This document shows positions 17,434-26,519 of a stretch of 64,000 nt of DNA, piece after piece. This DNA comes from Pseudovibrio sp. Tun.PSC04-5.I4. Its GTDB lineage: Bacteria > Pseudomonadota > Alphaproteobacteria > Rhizobiales > Stappiaceae. The stretch is taken from NCBI RefSeq assembly GCF_900104145.1, contig NZ_FNLB01000006.1, positions 4,446,001-4,510,000 of the forward strand. The letters are read 5' to 3'. The notes under the pieces were generated by a model that made no database searches, had not been told where the DNA came from, and worked only from the letters and a program-made list of their open reading frames with translations. Made by a program: the position numbers and the translations under genes. Positions within the stretch are counted from its first letter, which is position 1, and the number at the start of each line of letters is the position of its first letter.

Positions 17434-18732
17434 TCAGGTGTCTTTGGACGGTTTAAACGAGCGTCCAAGGGATACGATTGAGCTGTCTTTGAATTTACCG
17501 CGCAGCACATCCATAGCCCGTTCTGCTTTAGCCCGTTTGCCTGCCTGTTCATCCAATAGGTCCTCTGGGTCGGCCTGAGTGGCGGGTCCAAGATCGCTGA
17601 TGCCAACGCCAATCAAACGAAACCGGAGTTTTCCATCTGCGACATTTCTTAGGAGCTCATCCGCAGTGCGGTAGATTTTGTCTGCCAGCTGGGTCGGGTC
17701 GTGCAGCATGCGTGAACGGGTGATGGTTTTGAAATCTGAAGTTTTCAGCTTCAATGTTACCGAATGCCCAGAGGTTTCGGCTTTTTTGGAGCGATAAGAT
17801 ACTTTTTCCGTCAGGTCCCAAAGGGTGTTTGAGAGTTGTTCCACATCTGAGACGTCTTTGTTGAAGGTGGTCTCATTGCTGATGCTTTTGGCGCCGCGGT
17901 TGGAGGTAACTGTGCGATCGTCCTCTCCTTGGCAAAGCTTGGAGAGCCGCAGGCCCATGGCGCCGTATTTGCGGGCGAGGTCTGCCGGGTCCTTTTGCTG
18001 GAGCTGACCAATGGTTTTGATGCCATCACGTTCCAGCTTGGCCTGAAATACCTTTCCAACCCCCCAAATGACACTGGTTGGCTGCTTGGCGAGGAAATCT
18101 TTGGTTTCACTGCGGCCAATGATTGAAAACCCACGCGGTTTATCTAGGTCAGAGGCGATTTTCGCGAGAAACTTATTGTGCGCTAGTCCGACTGAGACTG
18201 AGAGGTTGAGTTCTTTTTGGATTTTGAGCGTAAATCTGACAAGCAATTCTGCCGGTGTTGCGCCGTGGAGCTTTTGGGTTCCTGAAAGATCCAGAAAAGC
18301 CTCATCGATAGAAAGAGGTTCGACCAGCGGTGTGAGTTTTTCCATCTCATCGCGGATTTGTTGCCCGACCTGTGAATACAGCTCCATGCGCGGGCGGATG
18401 ACAACGGCCTCCGGGCATCGCTCCAGTGCTTTGAACATGGGCATTGCCGATTTGACGCCGTAAATGCGGGCGATGTAGCAAGCCGCTGACACCACACCAC
18501 GTTGTCCGCCGCCGACGATGACTGGTTTGTCCGAGAGCTCAGGGTTGTCGCGTTTTTCAACGGATGCATAAAAGGCATCGCAGTCGATATGCGCGATTTC
18601 CAAGGTGTCCAGTTCTGCATGAGAAATCACGCGCGGACTGCCACATTTAGGACAGCGCGTCAGTTCTGCCCGAAACCGATGTGTACAGTCCCGGCACATT
18701 GCTTTGAGAGGAGCAGTCGCCTCAGTCATCAT
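17434..18732 (-). CDS. dinB: DNA polymerase IV with N-terminal zinc ribbon
   Basis: A 432-residue Y-family translesion polymerase. Catalytic motifs H-I-D-C-D-A-F-Y-A-S-V-E and S-I-D-E-A-F-L-D-L-S-G supply the metal-binding acids, followed by helix-hairpin-helix and little-finger regions (K-L-K-T-S-D-F-K-T-I-T-R). The N-terminus has about 45 extra residues with C-R-D-C and C-P-K-C, a zinc-ribbon-like extension known in some alphaproteobacterial DinB proteins and absent in E. coli. Start at one of two adjacent ATGs. It heads the same strand as the HAD and DUF3572 genes. No LexA box was recognised. Confidence 0.94.
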   Translation of the reverse strand: MMTEATAPLKAMCRDCTHRFRAELTRCPKCGSPRVISHAELDTLEIAHIDCDAFYASVEKRDNPELSDKPVIVGGGQRGVVSAACYIARIYGVKSAMPMFKALERCPEAVVIRPRMELYSQVGQQIRDEMEKLTPLVEPLSIDEAFLDLSGTQKLHGATPAELLVRFTLKIQKELNLSVSVGLAHNKFLAKIASDLDKPRGFSIIGRSETKDFLAKQPTSVIWGVGKVFQAKLERDGIKTIGQLQQKDPADLARKYGAMGLRLSKLCQGEDDRTVTSNRGAKSISNETTFNKDVSDVEQLSNTLWDLTEKVSYRSKKAETSGHSVTLKLKTSDFKTITRSRMLHDPTQLADKIYRTADELLRNVADGKLRFRLIGVGISDLGPATQADPEDLLDEQAGKRAKAERAMDVLRGKFKDSSIVSLGRSFKPSKDT

Positions 18733-18762
18733 GGAGTTTAAGTCTCAGTTTGTGTGGTGAGA

Positions 18763-19443
18763 CTAGCTTACCGCAGAGCGGAGCAGGTTTTCAATGAAAT
18801 CACCGGTTTCTTCCCAACAGTTACTTTTAAGAGCGACGTTGGGTAGGTCTGATGATGTTTTGAAGAACCTTGGGTCTGCAATGAAGTGAACAAGGTGGAC
18901 GTGCGGTGTGCTTTTGCCAACAGACAGAATGTTGGTTGGGCTGTCGTCGATAAAGAAGATCGGATGATGTCCGCGTTCAGCACATAACGCTGCAACTGCA
19001 CCGCCTTTGGGGCCGTCATTGGTGACCAGTGGATAATCAATGTTCAGAGACTTCAGCAGATTTTCGCGGATGGTCTTGTTCTCGGCCCCGGGAAGGTTTG
19101 TAAGAATCACAATGTCGCAGTGTTGGGAGAGGCGCTTAAGTTGTTTGGCTGCGTGAGGCACAGGTTCCTGCTTGCCGCCTTCTGATGCAAAGAACGCATG
19201 AATTATCCTCATGCATGCGTCATCACTCAGGTGTTCCCCAGTCTGCACATTGATCATGTTTGCTTTGAGACGGTACGCGACTTCCTTGAAAACGATGCCT
19301 TGCTCGCTCATGAAGCGTTCCAGATGCGGGATGAATTGAAGAAGCACTTCGTCAACATCGCATATGACAAGAGGGTGAGCGCGCCGTTTCAGTTGACTGA
19401 TCTGATGGAGGGCATCTGCGTTGGCTGTTTCTAACTTAGGCAA
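18763..19443 (-). CDS. HAD family hydrolase
   Basis: About 226 residues. Motif I is C-D-V-D-E-V, with the nucleophile and general acid aspartates; motif II I-L-T-N-L-P-G; motif IV F-I-D-D-S-P. These define a haloacid dehalogenase-type phosphatase; substrate unknown. No ATG is available before motif I. A TTG at 19443 lies ten bases after AGGAGG and is the most likely start, overlapping the end of the DUF3572 gene by eight bases, so the two are translationally coupled. Confidence 0.8.
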   Translation of the reverse strand: MPKLETANADALHQISQLKRRAHPLVICDVDEVLLQFIPHLERFMSEQGIVFKEVAYRLKANMINVQTGEHLSDDACMRIIHAFFASEGGKQEPVPHAAKQLKRLSQHCDIVILTNLPGAENKTIRENLLKSLNIDYPLVTNDGPKGGAVAALCAERGHHPIFFIDDSPTNILSVGKSTPHVHLVHFIADPRFFKTSSDLPNVALKSNCWEETGDFIENLLRSAVS

Positions 19444-19735
19444 AGTAGTCCTGGCCTCCTGCAAGTTTTAGGTGAGCTGCTGCAATCATGGTTGGGCGCA
19501 CACCAGCATTTTCCGTGTAGGCCAGCAGAAGCTGTTCGTCCTGCATCATGAATTCCAGCACACCTGCAAGAAATCCCGGTTCGGCCGCTGCGTCGCGAAT
19601 CTCTTGTGGGCCAATGCCGGCCAGAGAGAGGAAACGACCGAGCTGTTCGGGGTTACTTGTGAGAAAGGTGAGAGCACCAATTGCAATTTCCTGTGCAGTA
19701 TCTGCGGTTAAACTGCCGGTTTTGCCTAAATTCAT
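19436..19735 (-). CDS. DUF3572 family protein
   Basis: A 99-residue, mainly helical soluble protein. A-I-G-A-L-T-F-L, G-R-F-L-S-L-A-G-I-G-P-Q-E-I-R, and G-V-L-E-F-M-M-Q-D-E-x-L-L-L mark DUF3572, an alphaproteobacterial family commonly encoded beside divK and of unknown role. It is divergent from divK with about 150 bases between, and overlaps the downstream HAD gene by eight bases. Confidence 0.87.
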   Translation of the reverse strand: MNLGKTGSLTADTAQEIAIGALTFLTSNPEQLGRFLSLAGIGPQEIRDAAAEPGFLAGVLEFMMQDEQLLLAYTENAGVRPTMIAAAHLKLAGGQDYFA

Positions 19736-19888
19736 TGGTGTTTGCCTTTCTGAAACGAATCCGAATTAACTATGTAGCAGGAAATTTAGTGTGGGACTTG
19801 TTCCAATGCCAGTCACTCGATGACTGCCTCACACGTTTATTCATGGCTAAGCCCTCTTTGGGGCCGCTTTTTATGCAGGACTGAACCG

Positions 19889-20260
19889 ATGCAAAAGACC
19901 GTGTTGATTGTTGAAGACAACGAACTCAACATGAAGCTGTTTAACGACCTGCTTGAAGCTCATGGCTATACCACCTTGCAGTCGCGCAGTGGTATGGAAG
20001 CTATTGATCTTGCTCGCGCCCATAAGCCAGACCTGATTTTGATGGATATTCAATTGCCAGAGGTCTCCGGTCTTGAGGTGACGAAGTGGATCAAGGAAGA
20101 CGATGAACTCAAAGCCATTCCGGTGATTGCAGTGACTGCATTTGCCATGAAAGGCGATGAGGAGCGAATCCGTCAGGGTGGATGTGAAGCGTATATCTCC
20201 AAGCCCATTTCCGTTGCTAGCTTTTTAGAGACTGTTTCAGGTTTTTTGAAGGAGAGCTGA
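19889..20260 (+). CDS. divK: Single-domain response regulator DivK
   Basis: A 123-residue stand-alone receiver domain. V-E-D-N holds the acidic pair, L-M-D-I-Q-L-P the phosphoacceptor aspartate near residue 53, A-V-T-A-F-A-M the switch threonine and I-S-K-P-I the conserved lysine. In Caulobacter and relatives DivK works with PleC/DivJ to control CtrA and cell-cycle polarity. The position next to DUF3572 supports DivK over other CheY-like proteins. pleD, often just downstream, is missing here. Confidence 0.92.
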   Translation: MQKTVLIVEDNELNMKLFNDLLEAHGYTTLQSRSGMEAIDLARAHKPDLILMDIQLPEVSGLEVTKWIKEDDELKAIPVIAVTAFAMKGDEERIRQGGCEAYISKPISVASFLETVSGFLKES

Positions 20261-21196
20261 TAGGCAACACGTAACTTGCTATTGCAGCTAATGCTTGAGC
20301 TGTATTCAGCTTGAAGTTGCGCCTCTCCTAAATATCCTCAGCTTGTTCTTGAGTATTCCGACACGTGATGTCAGGTTTAATTGGATGAAAGTTGCATATC
20401 TAAGGTCGTAGGTCTTTGAAACTATACGAAAACACTGTGTGAATTTTACAAGGTGCCTCTGTTCCTGTATTTGCACCGCAGGCAAAGCAGAGGTTTCCTT
20501 GGTTTTGTTGTGTATAGTTTAAGAATCCCCTCCTATTTCAGGAGCGCAATTACCTTAAAGCTTTACTAAAGTCGTAAATGTTGCGATGGTGATATACGGT
20601 GATATCAACGTTAGATAATGCTTGACTAAACATTTGCGGTATTTGTTCAGGTCGATTGCTACAATCCCGACAGTGCCGCTCTGCAGACTCCCTACGGAGC
20701 GCTCAGGTCCGCCGCATCTCCTGGGTCCGTGGGGTTGGCCGGCGGGTATACGGGTTCTGAGTGGCCTCCTCGTGTCATCCGGTTCTCGCCGGCCACCGCT
20801 TTCCCTCTCACATTCTATGCCTTTTGTATGATGTTCGCAGTCCAGCGTGTGCAAGGCTTTGCCGTGCCGCTGAGTGTGGCTTGGCTCAGCTCTAATACAG
20901 ATTAGGTGGGCGGAAGGTAAGGCTTCTCACGATAGTATCGGTTCACCCGTGAAAATCCAAAATACACCCAGCACCGAATTCGGCAGCTTGTGGGGATTAT
21001 ACTCAGAGGACCTGCACTTGTGTGTGGAAATGCTGTCTACCCCTGACAATTGAGAGGCGAAGTGGGTGAGGCGTAGAGCATTGATTTCGACAGTTTTCAA
21101 TTGATCGGGCTTGGCTGAGCAGCTCTGGTTGTTTTTCGTGCGTATTCTTGACTAAATATGAAATCGTCTAGGGCTCGTCGCTGAGCTGCACATACA
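20261..21196. other. Long gene-free stretch between divK and rpmG
   Basis: About 940 bases with no convincing coding frame. The first 380 bases are AT-rich. Bases 20660-20830 form a GC-rich patch containing a long hairpin (20733-20797), and the rest is mixed. No GGDEF or receiver motifs were seen, so no remnant of pleD could be recognised. A structured RNA is possible, but I could not match it to RNase P, SRP RNA, tmRNA or a known riboswitch. Confidence 0.6.
20733..20797. repeat. GC-rich long hairpin in the divK-rpmG gap
   Basis: GGTTGGCCGGCG (20733-20744) pairs with CGCCGGCCACC (20787-20797) apart from one bulged T, enclosing about 42 bases that can fold further. There is no T tract after it on either strand, so it is not a standard terminator. 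Confidence 0.6.
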
Positions 21197-21240
21197 AAAA
21201 AGGCGCTCGCAATGCTGCAAACGCCTTTTTGATAATTCAC
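21197..21240 (-). terminator. Terminator of rpmG
   Basis: AAAAAGGCG (21197-21205) pairs with CGCCTTTTT (21232-21240) with a small inner stem (GCA/TGC). On the minus strand it ends in a T6 run, 14 bases after the rpmG stop. Confidence 0.8.
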
Positions 21241-21254
21241 AATGAACCCGAAGA

Positions 21255-21422
21255 TTACTTGATCTTGGTTTCTTTGAAATCAACGTGTTTTTTTACGACT
21301 GGGTCGTATTTCCGCTTTACCATTTTATCGGTCATGGTGCGGGAGTTCTTTTTTGTTACGTAGAAATAGCCGGTGTCCGCAGTGGACTGCAGCTTGATCT
21401 TAATGGTGGTCGCCTTGGCCAT
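21255..21422 (-). CDS. rpmG: 50S ribosomal protein L33
   Basis: A 55-residue basic protein starting M-A-K-A-T-T-I-K-I-K-L with T-G-Y-F-Y-V-T-K-K-N-S-R and K-M-V-K-R-K-Y-D-P-V-V-K-K-H-V. This is bacterial L33 of the type without the zinc-binding CxxC pairs. Full family length. It is followed by a terminator and lies upstream of nothing on the same strand, so it is monocistronic. It is the standard neighbour of the divK region in this order. Confidence 0.95.
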   Translation of the reverse strand: MAKATTIKIKLQSTADTGYFYVTKKNSRTMTDKMVKRKYDPVVKKHVDFKETKIK

Positions 21423-21576
21423 CGCTAAGGATCCTGTCTGTTTTCGGCCTTAAGTGGCCAGTTGTTTTGTTTGTCCCGGTGGCACCCTCACACTTCGCTG
21501 GGCGGGGTGCTCTTCCGGTGAAACTTAGGGAATTCAGCGCGCACATTACTAATCACAGGGCTAAAGTCAAGATGCA

Positions 21577-22758
21577 TTAGGGCGCTGCCCTGAGTCTTGC
21601 CCCTCTTATCAGGCATATAATTACATATCCGGCAAGGAATCCTGCAAATACCAGTGGTAAGCCAGAAGCACCCCACGCAGAAAGAGCAATTCCCGTGGTT
21701 GCCGGGCCCACCAGTTGGCCAATGGAATACATGAGCACAAAGGCTGCATTTGCTGACGCCAGATCCCCGCCTTCAAAGCGGGCCCCCAGATGTGTGAGAC
21801 CAACTGTATAAAGACCAGCAACGACCCCACCCCAGAGGAAAAGTAGGACCAGTATGCCGATGAGGCTGCCGGAAAGCGGGATCATGAGCAAGGTGCCCAG
21901 GACACCAAAGGCACCGCAATAGATCAGAAGATGGCGCCTGTTCATACGGTCTGACAGCATGCCCAGAGGGATCTGCAGGATCATATTTCCTGCCGCCATG
22001 GCAGAGACCAGCAGGGTTGCAGTTACCGGTGTTAGTCCAATTTTGAGGCCATATAGAGGGAGCAGTGAAATACTTGATTGTTCCACAGCTCCAAAGACAA
22101 AGCCGGCGAGTGTTGCAGCCGGAGCTATCCACAAAAATGCGTAGAGCTTTGAGCTTGCTTCGCGTTCGATTCTCGGCGCGGCGTTGAAGCCAATGAGAAC
22201 CGGGAGGGCGGCGATGATGATTGCAGCGCCTGCAAGGAGGAAGGGGAGCAGTCCTGTGGTTCCTGCTAGTGCCAGCATCAAAGGACCAGATGCGAAGCCC
22301 AGAGACAGCACAGTGGCGTACACGCCCATGAGCAGGCCTCTGTGCTTGGGCGGGGCGAGCGCGTTGATCCAGAACTCTGAGAGGATGAAGGCGGATGTGG
22401 TTGCGCCATGAAACAGCAGGCGCAGGGGGAACCATGCCCAGAAATTTTCCAGAACGAAGAAAAACGGCAATGAAACACCGGCCACAAGCAGGCTTATGAG
22501 TAGGGCCTGAGGCGTTCCTAGCTTGCGAGCCAGATAGGGCCCAACCGGGGTCGCTATGATCGAGGCTATGCCGGAGAAGGCTGTGTTGAGGCCAATCCAC
22601 GTATCGCTGACACCGCGATGTTCCAGTGTCAGCGTTAATAGGGGCAGGCTTGCGGACAGAGAGAGGCCGACTGCGGTAATGGCAGCGATGGCAGCAATGA
22701 TGCCGCGTATCTGTGTTTTTGAGAAAGAGTTGGCAAAAGAGCCGGAAGGTTGAACCAT
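21577..22758 (-). CDS. MFS transporter, YcaD-like
   Basis: A 393-residue protein with about 12 membrane spans in two similar halves. The motif P-L-G-M-L-S-D-R-M-N-R-R-H after span six/seven and P-V-G-P-Y-L-A-R-K-L-G early on are typical of the major facilitator superfamily. The family's substrate is not defined; an efflux role is plausible. It lies on the minus strand between the Nudix gene and rpmG, a conserved position in related genomes. Confidence 0.85.
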   Translation of the reverse strand: MVQPSGSFANSFSKTQIRGIIAAIAAITAVGLSLSASLPLLTLTLEHRGVSDTWIGLNTAFSGIASIIATPVGPYLARKLGTPQALLISLLVAGVSLPFFFVLENFWAWFPLRLLFHGATTSAFILSEFWINALAPPKHRGLLMGVYATVLSLGFASGPLMLALAGTTGLLPFLLAGAAIIIAALPVLIGFNAAPRIEREASSKLYAFLWIAPAATLAGFVFGAVEQSSISLLPLYGLKIGLTPVTATLLVSAMAAGNMILQIPLGMLSDRMNRRHLLIYCGAFGVLGTLLMIPLSGSLIGILVLLFLWGGVVAGLYTVGLTHLGARFEGGDLASANAAFVLMYSIGQLVGPATTGIALSAWGASGLPLVFAGFLAGYVIICLIRGARLRAAP

Positions 22759-22882
22759 TTACAAAACTGCTTATTGCGCTTCTGCGAGCGATTGTTTGAA
22801 ATGGTTCTAGCAGGAAAGATGTAAGGCGCAACAAAATGCGGTGGCAATGTTTTCTGTTTGCTGCGCCTTGGGTGTCTTACGT

Positions 22883-23644
22883 TTAAATTTCTTCGCGGGC
22901 GAAGCTGTCGTTCTTCCAGTAGTAGTAAGGCACTGGGCCATCTGGAGAGAGGTCGGGATCATTTGCGAGGCGGTGTTCCAGATCTGTCAGCACTGCCAAT
23001 GTAATGCGTGGCAGATCCAGTTCTTTGCATTGCTCAATAGGAAGCCACTGAAGTTCTTCCAGTTCATCTGTTGGGCCAACACCAGTCTCCAGCTTATGCG
23101 CGATCTGGTCTGCCCAGACTGCGAAGAAACGGGCATCAAAGCGCCGTGTGCGCCCCGGAGGCGTGATTGCTCTGGCAACGTAGCGCATGGGTTCCAGATC
23201 CAGCTGGATGCCAAGTTCGTCAAACGCTTCAAAGCCGGGGCCAATTGGTCCTGTATTTTCATCGGCCTTACACCCAATGAAAATGCCGGCTTCTTCGTAG
23301 GTCTCACGAATGGCAGCAACAGCAAGCGCCCGCAGGCGACTTTCGGTTTTGATCTGCTTTTTGTCGTAGTTCAGCTTGGTGAGAACATCCGGGTGGTAAT
23401 CGCGCACATATTTAGCGCGAGAATCATCAGAATCGACCCGACCGCCCGGAAATACAAATTTGCCCGGCATGAACTTGTGCGCCATATGGCGTTTGCCCAT
23501 AAGCAAATGCAGCGAACCGTCTGGCTTGCGGTCCAAAATAAGCAGTGTTGAGGCGTCTTTAGGCCTCAAAGGTTGAGCGGCCGGATCGTTGCTTTCTTCC
23601 GTTCGCTCAACTTTAACTTCCTTCGTCAGGTCTTCCGTCGACAT
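22883..23644 (-). CDS. Nudix hydrolase
   Basis: A 253-residue Nudix-fold protein. F-V-F-P-G-G-R-V-D starts the region, and A-A-I-R-E-T-Y-E-E-A-G-I holds the R-E-x-x-E-E metal-binding core. About 30 residues separate these two parts, more than in the compact Nudix box, as seen in the larger Nudix proteins related to human NUDT19/NUDT8. Substrate uncertain; CoA derivatives are one possibility. The start is three bases after the DUF983 gene's end, so the two are co-transcribed. Confidence 0.88.
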   Translation of the reverse strand: MSTEDLTKEVKVERTEESNDPAAQPLRPKDASTLLILDRKPDGSLHLLMGKRHMAHKFMPGKFVFPGGRVDSDDSRAKYVRDYHPDVLTKLNYDKKQIKTESRLRALAVAAIRETYEEAGIFIGCKADENTGPIGPGFEAFDELGIQLDLEPMRYVARAITPPGRTRRFDARFFAVWADQIAHKLETGVGPTDELEELQWLPIEQCKELDLPRITLAVLTDLEHRLANDPDLSPDGPVPYYYWKNDSFAREEI

Positions 23645-23647
23645 TCC

Positions 23648-24064
23648 TTACCCCTGATTGACACGCGTTGGGGTGAAACTAGGTGCTTTGCCAGCTGTTG
23701 CAAAGCCATCCATACGTAGTGCCCATTGCAAGCCAACCAAAGCGCCTTTGATTGGGCGAAGAAGGCCAAGAGCCATCACCAATGTGAGGGGAAGCCATAC
23801 AGCCATATGGAGCCACATCGGCGGCACGTATGCCATCTCAACCCACATGGCGAGCAAAACGACAACGTGGCCCACAATGAAAATCGTGAAGTAGGGCGGC
23901 GCATCATCAGCGCGGTGGTGATGCAATTCCTCACCGCAATTTTTGCAGGACTGGCTCACCTCCAGATAACCATTGAAGGTGGAGCCGACGCCGCATGAAG
24001 GGCACTTGCAACGCATACCGCGCAGTACCGCTTCACCGGCGTTCCGTTCTTGATGGGTGCTCAT
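23648..24064 (-). CDS. DUF983 family membrane protein with zinc-ribbon pairs
   Basis: A 138-residue protein. C-K-C-P-S-C-G and C-K-N-C-G-E-E-L near the N-terminus look like a zinc ribbon, then D-D-A-P-P-Y-F-T-I-F-I and two membrane spans follow. This is DUF983, whose function is unknown. It lies 44 bases downstream of rnr and three bases before the Nudix gene in one minus-strand operon, an order kept in many Hyphomicrobiales. Confidence 0.88.
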   Translation of the reverse strand: MSTHQERNAGEAVLRGMRCKCPSCGVGSTFNGYLEVSQSCKNCGEELHHHRADDAPPYFTIFIVGHVVVLLAMWVEMAYVPPMWLHMAVWLPLTLVMALGLLRPIKGALVGLQWALRMDGFATAGKAPSFTPTRVNQG

Positions 24065-24108
24065 ATGTTCCTGCCTTTCCCGTCCTGTCAGTGCAGGGGA
24101 GGCACGCT

Positions 24109-26424
24109 TTAAGGCGTGCGCTTTCGCTTATTTCCGTCTTTTGACCGGCGTAACGCTTTTGGTTTGCTGTCACTTCTTGCTTGCCACCCTTTGTGCTTTG
24201 CAACCCGTCCAGCTGCATCGCCCTTGGTTTTGCCTTTTGTTAGCATTTCAAATCGCAGAGACCCCGCAAATGGAGCGGCTTCCACCAATTTGACCTGAAC
24301 GGCATCCCCAAGTTGGAAGGTTTCACCGGTCGCTCTGCCCACAAGGGCATGAGCTGACTCTACATATTCGTAGTAATCCATACCAATAGTAGATGCAGGA
24401 ATGAAGCCATCTGCGCCATTTTGTAGCAGCTTGACGAACATACCGGATTTGGTAACACCTGCAATTCGACCAGAAAACTCGGCCCCGACACGATCACAAA
24501 GCCAAAACGCAATCAGGCGATCAATGGTTTCGCGTTCGGCAAACATTGCGCGGCGTTCTGCGCCGGAAATCTCTGCTGCGATAGCAGGGAGCTTCTCTTC
24601 TACGCCATGTGGTAGGCCGTCATCGCCAAGTTTCAGGGCGCGAATAAGCGCTCTGTGTACTATTAGATCCGCATAACGGCGAATTGGTGATGTGAAGTGC
24701 GCATAACGGCGAAGATTGAGCCCGAAGTGGCCGATGTTGTCCGGATTGTACTCAGCTTGCGCTTGCGAGCGGAGCACCACTTCAGACACCATTGTGGCGC
24801 TGGCAGTGTCTTTGAACTTGTCGAGAATGTTATTGAAGACCGAAGCGCGCAGGCCACCAATGTGAGGTACTTTCACATTGAGCGTGGACAGGAAGTCGCG
24901 CAGGTTTTCCAGCTTTTCTGGTGTGGACGCATCGTGAATACGGTAGAGCAGCGGCGTGTTGCGCTTTTCGAGCTCTTCTGCTGCGGCCACGTTCGCCTGA
25001 ATCATGCATTCTTCGATGAGCTTATGCGCATCGAGGCGTTCGGGGATGACGATCTGGTCAACCGTTCCATCCTCATTGAGGAGAATACGGCGTTCCGGGA
25101 TGTCCAGTTCCAGCGGCGCGCGCTTGTCACGGCCCTTCTTCAGGATCTCATAGGCAGCCCAGAGCGGTTGGAGAACAGTTTCCAGCAGCGGGCCGGTCTT
25201 GTCATCTGTTACGCCTTCAATTGCCTTTTGAGCCTGTTGATAGGACAGTTTGGCTGCGCTACGCATGATAACGCGGTGGAACGAATGAGAAATCTTCGTG
25301 CCACGTTTGTCGAAGACCATACGCGTTGCCATGGAAGGCCGGTCTTCATTCTCGCGCAGAGAACACAGATCGTTGGAGATGCGCTCAGGCAGCATCGGAA
25401 TAACGCGGTCCGGGAAGTAGACCGAGTTGCCGCGCAGCAGCGCTTCTTTATCCAATGGAGAGCCCGGTGTTACATAGGCGGCAACATCAGCAATGGCGAC
25501 GTAGACAATACAACCGCCTTCGTTTTGCGGGTCGTCGTCGAGCTGCGCATAGACAGCATCATCGTGGTCTTTCGCGGTGGCCGGGTCAATCGTGATGAGG
25601 GGAATGTCACGCCAGTCTTCACGGCCATTAGCGGTTGCAGGCTTGACGTTTTCAGATTCAGCGATGACGGAACCGGGGAACTCGTTGCGAATGCCCTGGG
25701 TGTGCAACGCAATCTCGGAGACGGCCATTTCAGAGTTGGTTGACCCGATGCGTCTGACGACTTTGCCGCGTGCAGTGCCGTATTTGCCGACTTTGTGGAC
25801 TTCGACTTTGACGAGATCGCCATCCTCGGAGTCCAGCAGGTCACGCGGGTCGATATCGACTTCTCGCTGTTTGCGGTCGACAGGCGTTAGCCTGACTATT
25901 TTTGTGTCTTTGTCGATGCGCAGGACGCCGAGAATATCGGTCTCGTTGTCTTCCAGACGCTTCATCACGCGCACGCAATGTGTCGCGTCCGGGCCAGCAT
26001 CCTGGTTCATAAGTTTTACAAGCGCTTTGTCGCCAATGCCCGGAGCTGGATTGAACTTGTTTTGGCTTTGTTGTGAGAGCGCGAGAACCGTTGGTGCTTC
26101 GCCGTGCTCTTCATCCCAGTTCAGCGGGATGCCAAGTAGTTCGCCATCGGCGGTGCGGCCTGTGAGTTTTATAACAAATACAGGTGGCAAATCGCCGGGC
26201 CGCAACATGCGTTTGCGGCGTTTCTCGAGTTGGCCGTTTGCAGCCAGATCTCTGAGCATGTGTTTTAGGGGAATTCGCGCAGCGCCGACAATGCCAAAAT
26301 GGCGGGCGATTTCGCGTTTTGCAGCTTTGCTGGGATTTTCTGCGATGAACTTAAGAACGTCTTCGCGGGAGGGCATTTCTGCCGGTCCCTTTTGTCGGTT
26401 TTGAATGGCCTTATTTCGGCTCAA
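24109..26424 (-). CDS. rnr: Ribonuclease R
   Basis: A 771-residue 3'-5' exoribonuclease of the RNB family, which degrades structured RNA and takes part in tmRNA-linked quality control. A winged-helix N-terminus (K-R-E-I-A-R-H-F-G-I) and cold-shock domains precede the catalytic core with D-P-A-T-A-K-D-H-D-D-A-V-Y, which supplies the metal-binding aspartates. The S1 domain follows (F-S-G-R-I-A-G-V-T-K-S-G-M-F-V-K-L), then a basic tail. The start is either a TTG at 26424 or ATG 26376; relatives have a short N-terminal extension like the TTG form, so I keep the longer one. Confidence 0.94.
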   Translation of the reverse strand: MSRNKAIQNRQKGPAEMPSREDVLKFIAENPSKAAKREIARHFGIVGAARIPLKHMLRDLAANGQLEKRRKRMLRPGDLPPVFVIKLTGRTADGELLGIPLNWDEEHGEAPTVLALSQQSQNKFNPAPGIGDKALVKLMNQDAGPDATHCVRVMKRLEDNETDILGVLRIDKDTKIVRLTPVDRKQREVDIDPRDLLDSEDGDLVKVEVHKVGKYGTARGKVVRRIGSTNSEMAVSEIALHTQGIRNEFPGSVIAESENVKPATANGREDWRDIPLITIDPATAKDHDDAVYAQLDDDPQNEGGCIVYVAIADVAAYVTPGSPLDKEALLRGNSVYFPDRVIPMLPERISNDLCSLRENEDRPSMATRMVFDKRGTKISHSFHRVIMRSAAKLSYQQAQKAIEGVTDDKTGPLLETVLQPLWAAYEILKKGRDKRAPLELDIPERRILLNEDGTVDQIVIPERLDAHKLIEECMIQANVAAAEELEKRNTPLLYRIHDASTPEKLENLRDFLSTLNVKVPHIGGLRASVFNNILDKFKDTASATMVSEVVLRSQAQAEYNPDNIGHFGLNLRRYAHFTSPIRRYADLIVHRALIRALKLGDDGLPHGVEEKLPAIAAEISGAERRAMFAERETIDRLIAFWLCDRVGAEFSGRIAGVTKSGMFVKLLQNGADGFIPASTIGMDYYEYVESAHALVGRATGETFQLGDAVQVKLVEAAPFAGSLRFEMLTKGKTKGDAAGRVAKHKGWQARSDSKPKALRRSKDGNKRKRTP

Positions 26425-26462
26425 TGTATCTCATCCAGTGCAGCATAAGTGCTGCCGATAAC

Positions 26463-26484
26463 GGCTCCCGATAAATCGGGAGCC
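26463..26484. repeat. Perfect 10-bp inverted repeat between topA and rnr
   Basis: GGCTCCCGAT (26463-26472) and ATCGGGAGCC (26475-26484) are separated by two bases. Outer GATAAC/GTTATC arms flank it. It sits between the topA stop and the rnr start and lacks a T tract, so it may reduce read-through or stabilise the topA 3' end. Confidence 0.6.
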
Positions 26485-26519
26485 CAATGTTTCGTTATCC
26501 GGAGAGCAGGTCGGCTGTA

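Noticed and set aside
20555..20854. Possible minus-strand coding frame of 99 codons in the divK-rpmG gap
   Set aside because: Arginine/proline-rich composition without domain pattern or ribosome site; looks like a by-product of the GC-rich patch.
20640..20900. RNase P RNA, SRP RNA, tmRNA or cobalamin riboswitch in the GC-rich patch
   Set aside because: None of the invariant sequence blocks of these RNAs could be found on either strand.
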